From the NCBI RefSeq assembly GCF_023347275.1, contig NZ_CP094468.1, positions 2,542,001 through 2,606,000 of the forward strand: a stretch of 64,000 nt of DNA, written 5' to 3'. Source of the stretch: Faecalibacterium sp. I3-3-89. Lineage in GTDB: Bacteria; Bacillota; Clostridia; Oscillospirales; Ruminococcaceae. The notes under the pieces are model-generated. The model searched no databases. It was not told where the DNA came from and saw only the letters and a list, made by a program, of their open reading frames with translations. Position 1 is the stretch's first letter, and each line of letters opens with the position of its first letter. This document shows, in pieces, positions 8,685 to 16,358 of the stretch. The position numbers and the translations under genes were made by a program.

Positions 8685-9214
8685 GCCGCGATGCCCTCCA
8701 CCTTGAGTCCGCCGTAGAGGTAGTAGCGGCTGGAATCGTAGGAGATGGTCAGCCGGTAGCTGGCCGCCGGGTCCAGCCCGGAGATGACGCAGCGGTAGTT
8801 CTGTCCGTCGGTCTTGAAGTAATAGGTGCTGTCGTTGACGTACTGTGCGCCGCCGGCCACCTTCTGCCAGACGGATATTTTATACCGCTGGGTGCCCTCG
8901 GCGGTGCCATAGCCGGTGATGGTCAGGCTGCCGCCCGGGACGGTGAAATAGTCGGTCTGGCGGCTCCAGATGCCGTTGAACACAAGATTCAGGCTGCCGT
9001 TCACCGCCGCCGAGGCGTATTTGGCCGAGCCGTCGGCGATGCCCTCGAGGGTGAGCGGGTCGCTGGTCAGCTCGGCCCAGCGGGTGCTGTCCTCCTCCTG
9101 CACCTCCGTGGCGGCGCTGTTCTTCAGGTCCAGCACGGTCTTTCCCGCATACGCCCCCAGCAGCAATACCACCACCGCCAGAACGAGCAGTACGATTCGC
9201 TTTGTCTTTTTCAT
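8681..9214 (-). CDS. Membrane-anchored extracytoplasmic protein, unknown
   Basis: A 177-residue protein not recognised. Residues 1-25 form a positively charged start plus one hydrophobic segment (signal anchor). The rest is polar and strand-rich, ending in a fibronectin-like pattern (NYRCVISGLDPAASYRLTISYDSS). It probably sits outside the membrane. First gene of the operon with the EamA transporter and the YgjP-like peptidase. Confidence 0.65.
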   Translation of the reverse strand: MKKTKRIVLLVLAVVVLLLGAYAGKTVLDLKNSAATEVQEEDSTRWAELTSDPLTLEGIADGSAKYASAAVNGSLNLVFNGIWSRQTDYFTVPGGSLTITGYGTAEGTQRYKISVWQKVAGGAQYVNDSTYYFKTDGQNYRCVISGLDPAASYRLTISYDSSRYYLYGGLKVEGIAA

Positions 9215-9298
9215 GACTTTTTATCCTCAAAACATTGTTTTTGCACGATTGCTCACGATTGCTATAGTATACCGCATTTTTATTTTCCATACAAGGCC

Positions 9299-10567
9299 TT
9301 AGCCCACAGTCAGCGCGGCCAGCGCCGCCCGCTCGGCGGCGGCAGGCTCCGGCTGGGCAGGCCGGAAGAGCGAATCGTACCGGTAGAGCGCCCATCCCCC
9401 CGCACCGAGACGGCGCAGGTCGCCCACCTGCCGGGCAAGGGCGCTGCCGGTGCACCACTGGCTCAGGCTGTCCTCATTGGCCCCGCCGTCGCCGCTGCCC
9501 ACACGGTAGGCCCCCAGCCCGAAATAGAGGGCCGTGGACGCCGCCCGGGGCATGGCCAGCCACTCGGGCACGATGTTCTCGAAGGCGAAGCGGGTGCTGC
9601 CGGACCGGAGGGTGTAACCATAGCCCCAATAGACCTGCGGGCAGAGGTAGTCCACCACGGCATCCTCCCCCTCTGCCGTCAGCCATGCCCGGACGTCGCT
9701 GTACTGCTCCGAGAGATCGTTGTCGGGGTTGCCCTGCGGGCTGACCCCGAAGCAGAGGGTGGCATCGGCGGCTTTCACGGCGTCGTGGGCCGCCTTGACC
9801 AGCGCCGTGACATTCTGCCGCCGCCATTCGTCCAAGTTCCCTGCGCCGCTGGAGGCGAACTGGGCCGCGTCCAGCGCCGGGTCGGTGGTGGGATAGAAAT
9901 AGTCGTCGAAGTGGATGCCGTCCACGGCATAGTTCTGCACCAGCTCGGCCACGCCCTGCACCACATAGTCCGCTGCCTCGGGGAGGGCCGGGTTCAGGTA
10001 CAGCCCCTCGCCCACGGCGCAGACCCACTCAGGGTGGGTGTTGGCGAGGCTGCTCTCGGCCAGCACAGCGGGCATCTTCGCCGAGGAACGGAGACGGTAG
10101 GGGTTGACCCACGCTTCCAGCGAAAGCCCCCGGCTGTGGGCCTCGGTGATGAGGACGTCCAGCGGGTCGAAGCCGGGGTCTTTCCCCTGCTCCCCGGTGC
10201 AGACATGGCTCCACGGGAAGAGTCTGCTGCGGTAGAGGGCATCCCCGAAGGGCCGCACCTGCACGATGACGGTGTTCAGCCCGATGGACAGGCAGTTGTC
10301 CATCAGCGCCGCTGCCCCGGCCCGGAAGGCTTCTTCCGAGGAAAAATCCATCCCGGCCCATTCCAGATAGCTCACCCAGACAGCCCGCCACTCCCCGGCG
10401 GGCAGAGCAGCGTTCGGCTCTGCCTCCGGGGCAGGCACCGACAGGGCCGAGACGGTCTGCCCCCGGCGCAGCATCAGCCCCGCGCCGGCCAGCGCGGCAC
10501 AGCCTGCCCCCGCCAGAAAGGCCCGCCGCCCGAAGCGGCAGCGGCGCTTTCTCCGCCGCTGCGTCAT
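9299..10567 (-). CDS. Secreted glycoside-hydrolase-like GHL10 (DUF187) protein
   Basis: Starting at the ATG at 10567, overlapping the upstream stop as ATGA, gives 422 residues; an open frame continues upstream but is only a shadow of the neighbour. The N-terminus carries a twin-arginine-like signal (FGRRAFLAGAG, then a hydrophobic stretch). The body has the GHL10 TIM-barrel pattern: WRAVWVSYLEW, LNTVIVQVRPFGDALY, SLEAWVNPYRL, VDGIHFDDYFYPT (probable catalytic acids) and DYLCPQVYWGYG. Such proteins are thought to act on cell-wall or other polysaccharide outside the cell. Paired with a small membrane protein. Confidence 0.85.
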   Translation of the reverse strand: MTQRRRKRRCRFGRRAFLAGAGCAALAGAGLMLRRGQTVSALSVPAPEAEPNAALPAGEWRAVWVSYLEWAGMDFSSEEAFRAGAAALMDNCLSIGLNTVIVQVRPFGDALYRSRLFPWSHVCTGEQGKDPGFDPLDVLITEAHSRGLSLEAWVNPYRLRSSAKMPAVLAESSLANTHPEWVCAVGEGLYLNPALPEAADYVVQGVAELVQNYAVDGIHFDDYFYPTTDPALDAAQFASSGAGNLDEWRRQNVTALVKAAHDAVKAADATLCFGVSPQGNPDNDLSEQYSDVRAWLTAEGEDAVVDYLCPQVYWGYGYTLRSGSTRFAFENIVPEWLAMPRAASTALYFGLGAYRVGSGDGGANEDSLSQWCTGSALARQVGDLRRLGAGGWALYRYDSLFRPAQPEPAAAERAALAALTVG

Positions 10568-11058
10568 GCGTCCTCCTGCATCTTGTAGAGGCTCAGTGCT
10601 GCCCAGCCCCGGGCGCAGGCCAGAAGCACCCAGAGCAGATTCGTCCAGAAGCCCAGCGCGGCCATGCCGCCGTACTTCGCCATCAGCAGGAAGAGCAGGT
10701 GGAGGGCCTCCGCCGCACCCACCAGCTGGAGCTGACGCTGGACGGCCATTCCCCGCTTGTACTCGGTGCTCAGCAGCAGCGGCCACGCCAGCGCCGAGCA
10801 GAGGTAGCCTGCCCAGCCGTTGACCATGTAGCTGACCATCAGCAGAACGAACACACCGGTGAAGTTCCGCTTCTCCCAGCCCGCCGAGCCTTTCTCGGCG
10901 GCGAGGAAGAGGGCCGAGATGCCCGCCATCGCAAATGCGATCTGCTCGATGAGTCCGAAGCTGTTCCCGCTCAGGACGGCAAAGCCGTTGAGCATGGAGG
11001 CTGCGGCCGAGGCCAGCAGCAGGAAATACCATGTCTTGCGCGTGAATCTGAGTTTCAT
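10564..11058 (-). CDS. Small integral membrane protein, unknown
   Basis: A 164-residue protein with four to five hydrophobic helices and a basic N-terminus (MKLRFTRKTWYFLLLASAAASML). I do not recognise the family. It is translationally coupled to the GHL10 gene by a 4-bp overlap, so the two products may act together at the envelope. Its promoter lies in the short divergent region at 11.06-11.19 kb. Confidence 0.65.
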   Translation of the reverse strand: MKLRFTRKTWYFLLLASAAASMLNGFAVLSGNSFGLIEQIAFAMAGISALFLAAEKGSAGWEKRNFTGVFVLLMVSYMVNGWAGYLCSALAWPLLLSTEYKRGMAVQRQLQLVGAAEALHLLFLLMAKYGGMAALGFWTNLLWVLLACARGWAALSLYKMQEDA

Positions 11059-11121
11059 ATCGTCCCTCCCGCCCGCAGAAAGGGCGCAGGCTCCCCATCA
11101 GTTTTTGGAATTTTTCAAATA

Positions 11122-11154
11122 TTATAACACAATTTGGGGCGGGTTGTGTTACAA
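11122..11154. promoter_or_regulatory. Inverted repeat in divergent promoter region
   Basis: TTATAACACAA and TTGTGTTACAA are inverted copies (10 of 11 matching) spaced by 11 bp. A TATAAT on the minus strand and a TACAAT on the plus strand fall within them. It could be an operator serving both divergent genes; the regulator is unknown. Confidence 0.4.
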
Positions 11155-11192
11155 TAAGGAAAACATGATTCAAATTCCATCGGAGGACATCC

Positions 11193-11612
11193 ATGAACGC
11201 TGTTTTTTCCATCCTGCTTCTGGCCGCTATCCTCGGCTTCATCGTATTCCTGCTGGCGAAGCAGGACAAAGGCCGCCGCAGCCAGTACGGCCCCAGCGGC
11301 CTTTCCGAGTTCCGCACCGACCTGCCGCTGGACGACTGCTTCGACCGGCTCGACCAGCACAGCCCCGATGACCTTTTCGCCTACGAGTGCCGCCGGGAAA
11401 ACGACGGCGGCTTCACCCTTCACCTGACCCTCCACCAGCCCACCCAGCAGCCGCTGGACACCCTCTACACCCTCCGGCTGGACCCGGGCCGTCAGACCGT
11501 CGTGACCCTCATCTTCATCCGGGAGGCCTTCGGCTATAAGGAGCCGCTGTTCCAGCCCGAGATGCTCGATGAGTTCATGCTGGGCAAGCTCGACGCCCGC
11601 CGCACAAAATAA
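11193..11612 (+). CDS. Single-pass membrane protein, unknown
   Basis: A 139-residue protein. One N-terminal hydrophobic helix (FSILLLAAILGFIVFLLA) is followed by a polar, acidic domain with no motif I recognise. TCGGAGGACATCC gives a good ribosome-binding site. It lies immediately before the tRNA-Met locus that holds the integrated element. Confidence 0.65.
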   Translation: MNAVFSILLLAAILGFIVFLLAKQDKGRRSQYGPSGLSEFRTDLPLDDCFDRLDQHSPDDLFAYECRRENDGGFTLHLTLHQPTQQPLDTLYTLRLDPGRQTVVTLIFIREAFGYKEPLFQPEMLDEFMLGKLDARRTK

Positions 11613-11628
11613 ATTCGCCCGGAGGGCT

Positions 11629-11656
11629 TTGCATTTCCGGATTTTTTTGGTATACT
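11629..11656 (+). promoter_or_regulatory. Promoter of the tRNA-Met locus
   Basis: TTGCAT, 16 nt and TATACT lie 38 bp upstream of the tRNA 5' half. After integration this promoter would read through the broken half toward the complete element-borne tRNA 215 bp downstream. Confidence 0.55.
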
Positions 11657-11693
11657 TATAGTCAGTCCACACGCGGCAGCGCGCCGCGTTCGC

Positions 11694-11736
11694 GGGCCAG
11701 TAGCTCAGTTGGTCAGAGCTGGCGGCTCATAACCGC
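11694..11736 (+). pseudogene. 5' half of host tRNA-Met(CAT), split by the element
   Basis: It holds the acceptor 5' strand GGGCCAG, a D arm GCTC...GAGC, and the anticodon arm GGCGG-CTCATAA-CCGC. No T arm or acceptor 3' strand follows. Joining it to the half ending at 54350 restores a perfect cloverleaf: G27 pairs with T43, the T arm is GCGGG/CCTGC and the acceptor GGGCCAG/CTGGCCC. This is therefore the original attB gene. Confidence 0.85.
11726..11736. other. attL core
   Basis: CTCATAACCGC is identical to 54306-54316 and covers the anticodon loop plus the start of the 3' anticodon stem. It is the only stretch shared exactly by both tRNA halves, so it is the likely crossover region. Confidence 0.75.
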
Positions 11737-11813
11737 CAGACCTTACCGTTTCCACCTTTTTCAAATAGCGTTTTTCCGTTGTTTTTTGGTTTGCGAGTGG
11801 CTTGAAAATCGGA

Positions 11814-11848
11814 CTTGGGTATTTTCTGGGTACGAAAGCCATTTTACA
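11814..11848 (+). repeat. Left end repeat (possible integrase arm site)
   Basis: CTTGGGTA...TCTGGGTACGAAAG.CCATTTTA is repeated in the same orientation near the other end at 54159-54195. Paired subterminal repeats at both ends of an integrase-driven element are typical arm-type binding sites. Confidence 0.5.
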
Positions 11849-11870
11849 GAGCTTTGAAACAACGTCATAA

Positions 11871-11946
11871 GGGCCAGTAGTTCAGTGGTTAGAACTCCCC
11901 GCTCATAACGGGGTTATCGCGGGTTCAAGTCCTGCCTGGCCCACCA
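11871..11946 (+). tRNA. tRNA-Met (CAT), element-borne replacement copy
   Basis: Full cloverleaf: acceptor GGGCCAG/CTGGCCC, D stem GTTC/GAAC, anticodon stem CCCCG/CGGGG with loop CTCATAA, T stem GCGGG/CCTGC, encoded CCA. It differs from the split host gene in the D arm and anticodon stem but shares the same 3' half. The element therefore supplies a diverged intact tRNA in place of the gene it breaks. CAT could also be a lysidine-modified Ile2 tRNA, but the similarity to the attB tRNA favours elongator Met. Confidence 0.9.
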
Positions 11947-11949
11947 AAA

Positions 11950-11984
11950 AAGCACGAAGGTTCCGGCCTTCGTGCTTCTTTTTT
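11950..11984. terminator. Terminator after element-borne tRNA, bidirectional
   Basis: AGCACGAAGG-TTCC-GG-CCTTCGTGCT forms a strong stem with T tracts on both strands, serving the tRNA (plus) and the integrase gene (minus). A near-identical hairpin follows the 3' tRNA half at 54353, so tRNA and terminator look duplicated as a unit. Confidence 0.8.
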
Positions 11985-11986
11985 GC

Positions 11987-13465
11987 TCATTCGTACAGCT
12001 CCTTGCTCATCTGGTTGCGAATTTCTTTGCGCCGTTTGTCATAGACCTGCGTGTAAATTGCAAGGGTGGTACTGGGCTGTGCGTGTCCGGCTTCTGCGGC
12101 TACTGTCGCCACACCGATTTCCGGGTTGGACAAGAGGATGCTCACAAAAGTGTGCCGGAACATATGAGGATGCAGCCCTTCAATGCCTGCCCGCTGTCCG
12201 ATTCTGCGAACCAGTGCGCCATAGCTGTCCGGGTTGATGGGGAACCCATGGTCATTGCAGATCACGAAGTCCGTCCCCCGAAGGGCAAGGAGTGAGGGTG
12301 CATACTTGCTGCTTTTCTTATCCAGACTTTTCTGCCAACTCCCTCCCATCAATTTTTTCTGGGACTTCCAATACTTATAATATTCTTTGAGGAAGTCCAT
12401 GTACTCCGGTGCAACGTCCACATCCCGGATGTTGCTTTCCTTGGTCGTTGTCAACTGATACCCAAAATCTTTGAATACCAGAAGCGATTTAGAAATATGT
12501 ATCGTGCATTCTTCAAAGTTGACATCTTTCCATGTCAGTCCAGCCAGTTCGCCACGGCGCACACCAGAATTGAGCAGGGACAGAACGATCACCTGTTCCA
12601 ACATGGAACTTTCCTTTAAGGTGTCCTGAAGCTGCTTGATCTGGTGCTTCTTAATAGTGTCTACCGACCTGCTCCGGCTTCCCAGTGCAGGAATTTTGTG
12701 CATGGGATTCTTCACACCGTAATTTTCATCCGCATATTCCAGTGTAGAACGAATGAACAGAGCGTATTCTCTCATGCTCTTTCTGGTCATAGGTTTTGCA
12801 ATGGTTTCCACATCAAAAGCATCGTCCACTTTACAACCCAGCGCAATCGCCACCTGTTCTGCTGTTTTAATATCGACCACTTCGCTGCGAAATGCTTTTT
12901 CTATGGTTTTTGCACCGCAATCGCATCTCTTAGCCAGCTTCGGGCAAGATTCCTTTTTCATCTCCAGACCACGCTGATTGATAACAGCATGGGTGCGGCA
13001 TCGTGCGCCGCCAATTTCGATCTGTTCCAGAACCCAATCACAATCCACCTTTTTGATGGAATCAACGGACTTCTGTGCAAACTCAGGGAATTGCTGAATC
13101 TTCCGAAGGTAGTTTTCCTTGCCCCTCGTTGTGTTCGCCTTATTACGATGGCTGTCATAATCGCCCTCTAAGCGAGCAGAAGGAGCAAGTCTTGCCTTTT
13201 TAGATTCTATGTACTCCTGCGCCACTACCGCAAAGGTCTTTCCTGCGTTGCCGGCTTCTTTATCGGCCTTTTCCTGTTCCCGCCGTTCAAATTCGGCAGC
13301 GGCAACTTTCGCAGCAGCGTTGCGCGCACGAGCATTTTTCAGTTCGGTAGGGTCAAAATCAAACCGACCATAGCGGCGTTCGATTTTGCCGTTCACCAGA
13401 ACATTTGCGATGAGTTTATAATAACGAGGCTTCTTTTTGGGTTCTCGCAATTCAAACGATGCCAT
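11987..13465 (-). CDS. int: Tyrosine recombinase (integrase) with embedded HTH
   Basis: A 492-residue phage-type integrase, longer than the usual 380-420. The N-terminal 60 residues form a basic arm-binding domain and residues 75-165 the core-binding part. Residues 174-218 contain a Cro-like helix-turn-helix (CPKLAKRCDCGAKTIEKAF...TAEQVAIALG), which explains the extra length. Catalytic residues are R303 in SGVRRGE, H434 and R437 in HPHMFRH, H461 and Tyr471 in AIYTQVY. It would catalyse excision and integration at the tRNA-Met anticodon loop. It is transcribed toward attL and ends beside the replacement tRNA. Confidence 0.92.
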   Translation of the reverse strand: MASFELREPKKKPRYYKLIANVLVNGKIERRYGRFDFDPTELKNARARNAAAKVAAAEFERREQEKADKEAGNAGKTFAVVAQEYIESKKARLAPSARLEGDYDSHRNKANTTRGKENYLRKIQQFPEFAQKSVDSIKKVDCDWVLEQIEIGGARCRTHAVINQRGLEMKKESCPKLAKRCDCGAKTIEKAFRSEVVDIKTAEQVAIALGCKVDDAFDVETIAKPMTRKSMREYALFIRSTLEYADENYGVKNPMHKIPALGSRSRSVDTIKKHQIKQLQDTLKESSMLEQVIVLSLLNSGVRRGELAGLTWKDVNFEECTIHISKSLLVFKDFGYQLTTTKESNIRDVDVAPEYMDFLKEYYKYWKSQKKLMGGSWQKSLDKKSSKYAPSLLALRGTDFVICNDHGFPINPDSYGALVRRIGQRAGIEGLHPHMFRHTFVSILLSNPEIGVATVAAEAGHAQPSTTLAIYTQVYDKRRKEIRNQMSKELYE

Positions 13466-13572
13466 ATATTTACCTTCCTTTCTGTGTGGTGGTTATCTCT
13501 GTCACGATGAGTATAGCAGTTCGGGCGGTTAATTTTTAGGATGTCGCAGTTTATGCCCGCATCCTTGACAAA

Positions 13573-13797
13573 TCACAAAGTTGTCGTTCCCCCGTTGAAA
13601 TACTCAGCCATCTTGCCAAGGTTGATATACCATTTGATGCCTGACTGGAACGCCATGCCCGGCACTTCCCGGCAAAGACGGCGGATGTAATATTCAGGTA
13701 AGCCCATACGCTGGCTTGCCTGCTTGATGCTGACGATCTGCGGCAAGACGACTGCTTCGCTCTGGATCTCCGGCGATACCATCACTTTTTCATTCAT
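13573..13797 (-). CDS. xis: Excisionase-like small HTH protein
   Basis: Starting at the ATG at 13797 (AGGAGG 7 nt upstream) gives 74 residues. QIVSIKQASQRMGLPEYYIRRLCRE is a winged-helix/MerR-like HTH of the Xis type, followed by IKWYINLGKMAEYF. It sits directly upstream of int, where such elements encode the directionality factor. It overlaps the stop of the PemK-like gene. Confidence 0.7.
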   Translation of the reverse strand: MNEKVMVSPEIQSEAVVLPQIVSIKQASQRMGLPEYYIRRLCREVPGMAFQSGIKWYINLGKMAEYFNGGTTTL

Positions 13798-14185
13798 CGG
13801 CATTCCTCCTATCCCATTCATTGATTTCTAAACTGTTCATCAGGGCTTCTTCGATCCGGCGCATTTCATGCCGTGTAGTCTGTCCTAAGAAACGCTGTAT
13901 GCGGCTTTTGTCTATCGTGAATATCTGTTCCAGCTGAACCACAGACGGCTTCTCAAAGGCTGTATTGTGGGCTATCAGAACGTGCGTGGGCTGGTATTTC
14001 TTTTTCTCGGTGCGGGAAGTCACTGTCGCCACAATAAGGGTAGGCGCATAGCGGTTTCCTACATCGTTTTGCAGAACCACCACAGGTCGGGTGCCGCCCT
14101 GTTCGGAGCCGATGTGCGGCTCCATGTCTGCATAGTAAATGTCCCCTCTGAGGTATTTCCAGTCCTTTGGTATGATAGCGATCAG
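13790..14185 (-). CDS. PemK/MazF-family protein, non-ATG start
   Basis: The sequence GSEQGGTRPVVVLQNDVGNRYAPTLIVATVTSR, then PTHV and QIFTIDKSR, is the PemK/MazF fold of mRNA-interferase-type toxins. The first in-frame ATG (14125) falls inside the conserved first strand. Upstream in-frame codons read YLRGDIYYADM, as in family members, and AGGAGG lies just before a CTG at 14185 and ATC/ATA codons. So the true start is probably non-canonical or mutated. No MazE-like antitoxin is adjacent, so a domesticated element protein is possible. Confidence 0.7.
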   Translation of the reverse strand: MIAIIPKDWKYLRGDIYYADMEPHIGSEQGGTRPVVVLQNDVGNRYAPTLIVATVTSRTEKKKYQPTHVLIAHNTAFEKPSVVQLEQIFTIDKSRIQRFLGQTTRHEMRRIEEALMNSLEINEWDRRNADE

Positions 14186-14276
14186 ACCTCCTATCCTTCT
14201 ATATGTAGCAAGAGCCGCCCGTTTATGGCAGGCGGCTCTTGCAGGAAAAAGGAGTATGCCGATAAAGGCGAGAGCA

Positions 14277-15074
14277 TCAACGTTTTACAGGAAGGCTCAG
14301 AGAACGGCTGGAGCCATTGTAGATCTCCAGAATCTGCTTCATGTGGCGGTCGGCGGTGTTGCCCGTGTCCTTCCGTGCATTTTTGGTGATGGTTTTCGGA
14401 TGCACCGTAGAAAGCCGTGCAATCAGACGCTCCCGGCTGTACTCATCCCGGTACATTGCCACAAAGCGGGTAACGCCATGGAGGATGCCAGACAGGAACG
14501 AATCGGAATCGCCCCACCATGCCTCCACGATGATCTTCAGGGCTTCCTGATAGATGTCAGAACCGTAGTTCTTGTAAATATAATAGGCAGAGCGGATGCA
14601 GTAGATCTTCCACTCGGCTCGGATGCCATCCAGTGCAAAAGTAGCACCAGTTGCTTCGGTGGCTGCAACAAATGCACAAGCATCCTCATCTTCTGCCACG
14701 ATGTCAGCACGAAGCCGCTCACCTGCGGTCAGATCGGTGGAAATGCCCGTCTGAACAGCAAACAAAAGGGCTTCATCCTTTTTGGAAAGACCGTGAAAGA
14801 CTTTGCAGAGGATCGGGAGGTCATGACCTCCGTTGCAGGCGATACGAGCTTCGATGGTGTTCTGTCCATCAAAAACATGGTAGCGACCATCACGGTAGCT
14901 GACTCTCGGTTCGTTGGCAACGTACTCCGAAAAGGTAGCAGAAATCTCCTCCACCTTTCTGGTGCGCAAAACACGCTGGTATTCCGCGCAGGGGGTCAAG
15001 AGTGCGCTGTCGATGTAGCGCATCTCGCAAACACATTCGGGCAGCTTGGCAAGGTTCAGATTAGAATTCATCAT
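14277..15074 (-). CDS. ParB-like nuclease-domain protein (DUF6551-like)
   Basis: 265 residues. The N-terminal domain has RYHVFDGQNTIEARIACNGG, a variant of the ParB/sulfiredoxin DGxHR-type box, preceded by an EYQRVL segment. Its C-terminal helical part is not recognised. It overlaps the upstream ParB-like gene by 4 bp. Such proteins occur in the replication/maintenance region of Firmicute ICEs; the exact role is unknown. Confidence 0.65.
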   Translation of the reverse strand: MMNSNLNLAKLPECVCEMRYIDSALLTPCAEYQRVLRTRKVEEISATFSEYVANEPRVSYRDGRYHVFDGQNTIEARIACNGGHDLPILCKVFHGLSKKDEALLFAVQTGISTDLTAGERLRADIVAEDEDACAFVAATEATGATFALDGIRAEWKIYCIRSAYYIYKNYGSDIYQEALKIIVEAWWGDSDSFLSGILHGVTRFVAMYRDEYSRERLIARLSTVHPKTITKNARKDTGNTADRHMKQILEIYNGSSRSLSLPVKR

Positions 15075-16129
15075 AGCACTCTCTCCTTTATCGTCTGAAG
15101 ATAGGCAGAAGTGTCATCAATCAGAAAAAGAATGGCACTTCGGCAGTCGTTGTCCTCAAAAACATCGGGATAGTCTTTGAATACGAGATTCCAGCGGCGG
15201 ATAAAATCCTCCTTTGCGCCCTGAACTTCGCACATCATAATTGAGCCGTTCGCAACGGTCGTTTTATGATGGCGGTTGTCAATGGATTGCCGAAGTCGTT
15301 TTCGATCTTCGTCTGTAAGACAGCGTTTGTGACCTTGGATACTCCTTTTGAAATCCGGGGGCGAATTGCTTACCGGCACAATTTCATCCTCGGTATGGAC
15401 TTCATCGGAATCAGAAGCATCGTCGGCAGCAACATCGGATTTTTCCGGGCTTGTCGGCTTCTTTGCTTTCCGGTCCTTCTTGGGTTTGCGCAGCTCCTTA
15501 ATGATTGCCGGGATTTCTTCTTTTGGGGTTTGCGCCAAAGCGGTGATCTCGGCATCGGTAGCCTTGATATGCCCGGTCAGTATTTCCTCCATTGCACCGG
15601 GGACGGCAGCTTCCGCCGCATCAACGCCTTTCGCATACTTTTCAGCTCGACGAACAAATATTGGGGTAACGCCGTTTTTGGCAGCAATACGTTCGCAGGT
15701 GCGTCCTTCGGCTGACCTCATGTGATCATTTTGAGCACATGAGGTGAATCTCCCAGATTCATCATGTTCTCGATGAATTGACCCACCTACAGAGAGCTTT
15801 TCGTTTTCATAGGTTTTCCCCATCAAGAACTTCCGGCGTTCCGGGTCAAGGTTTCTGCGCCCCAACTGATTCTGACAAATCCATGCCAGTGCAGCGTAAC
15901 GGTCGGGCAACTGGATTTCCTTCACTTCAAAAGCGATCTCCGGGTGATGCTTGAGGATGCGATACCGGGAATGTCCATCCAGTATGTAACCGTTCCAGAT
16001 GATGAGCGGATTCAGTAGCCGCCGCTCCTGAATCATGTTCTGCTCTAAGATGTGCTCCTCCTCGGCGTTCAGCGGCGGGATCTTGCCCTGAAACTCTGGG
16101 TCGATCTTAAGCGCATTCAGATTCATCAT
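15071..16129 (-). CDS. ParB/RepB-like protein
   Basis: Starting at the ATG at 16129 gives 352 residues; the open frame upstream overlaps another gene. The N-terminus PPLNAEEEHILEQNMIQERRLLNPLIIWNGYILDGHSRYRILKHH is a ParB N-terminal (Srx-like) domain with DGHSR as the nucleotide-binding box. A following helical part (GRTCERIAAKNGVTPIFVRRAEKYAKGVDA) resembles the ParB HTH. Residues about 200-250 are charged and low-complexity. Probably DNA-binding in element maintenance. Confidence 0.7.
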   Translation of the reverse strand: MMNLNALKIDPEFQGKIPPLNAEEEHILEQNMIQERRLLNPLIIWNGYILDGHSRYRILKHHPEIAFEVKEIQLPDRYAALAWICQNQLGRRNLDPERRKFLMGKTYENEKLSVGGSIHREHDESGRFTSCAQNDHMRSAEGRTCERIAAKNGVTPIFVRRAEKYAKGVDAAEAAVPGAMEEILTGHIKATDAEITALAQTPKEEIPAIIKELRKPKKDRKAKKPTSPEKSDVAADDASDSDEVHTEDEIVPVSNSPPDFKRSIQGHKRCLTDEDRKRLRQSIDNRHHKTTVANGSIMMCEVQGAKEDFIRRWNLVFKDYPDVFEDNDCRSAILFLIDDTSAYLQTIKERVL

Positions 16130-16352
16130 CAAACCGTCCCTTCTTAAAGTAGGTGGATTTCGGGCTGGTGGGCTGGATGTAGTAGTCGTAGCCAAAGTTG
16201 GTCTGGCAGTAGGTGCAAGGCTCCTTGGTGAGCTGGTGGGGGTCAGCACGGCGGACACGGATGCCACGGGTGTTCCGAAAGGCATTCAGGCAGCGGGGGC
16301 AGAGGGTGGTCAGGGTCGATTCATCGGTCTTGTGGGTAAAAGTACGGCTCAT
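16107..16352 (-). CDS. Small zinc-ribbon-like protein
   Basis: 81 residues from the ATG at 16352, with GGAGG 8 nt upstream. Two CxxC pairs, CPRC and CTYC, 27 residues apart suggest a zinc ribbon. Family not recognised. First of a three-gene overlapping run (16352 to 14277) with the ParB-like genes; it overlaps the next start by 23 bp. Confidence 0.6.
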   Translation of the reverse strand: MSRTFTHKTDESTLTTLCPRCLNAFRNTRGIRVRRADPHQLTKEPCTYCQTNFGYDYYIQPTSPKSTYFKKGRFDDESECA

Positions 16353-16358
16353 AATCAT

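Noticed and set aside
10568..11317. N-terminal extension of the GHL10 gene frame
   Set aside because: It overlaps a membrane-protein gene in another frame and lacks signal-peptide features; the ATGA-coupled start at 10567 gives a proper twin-arginine-like signal.
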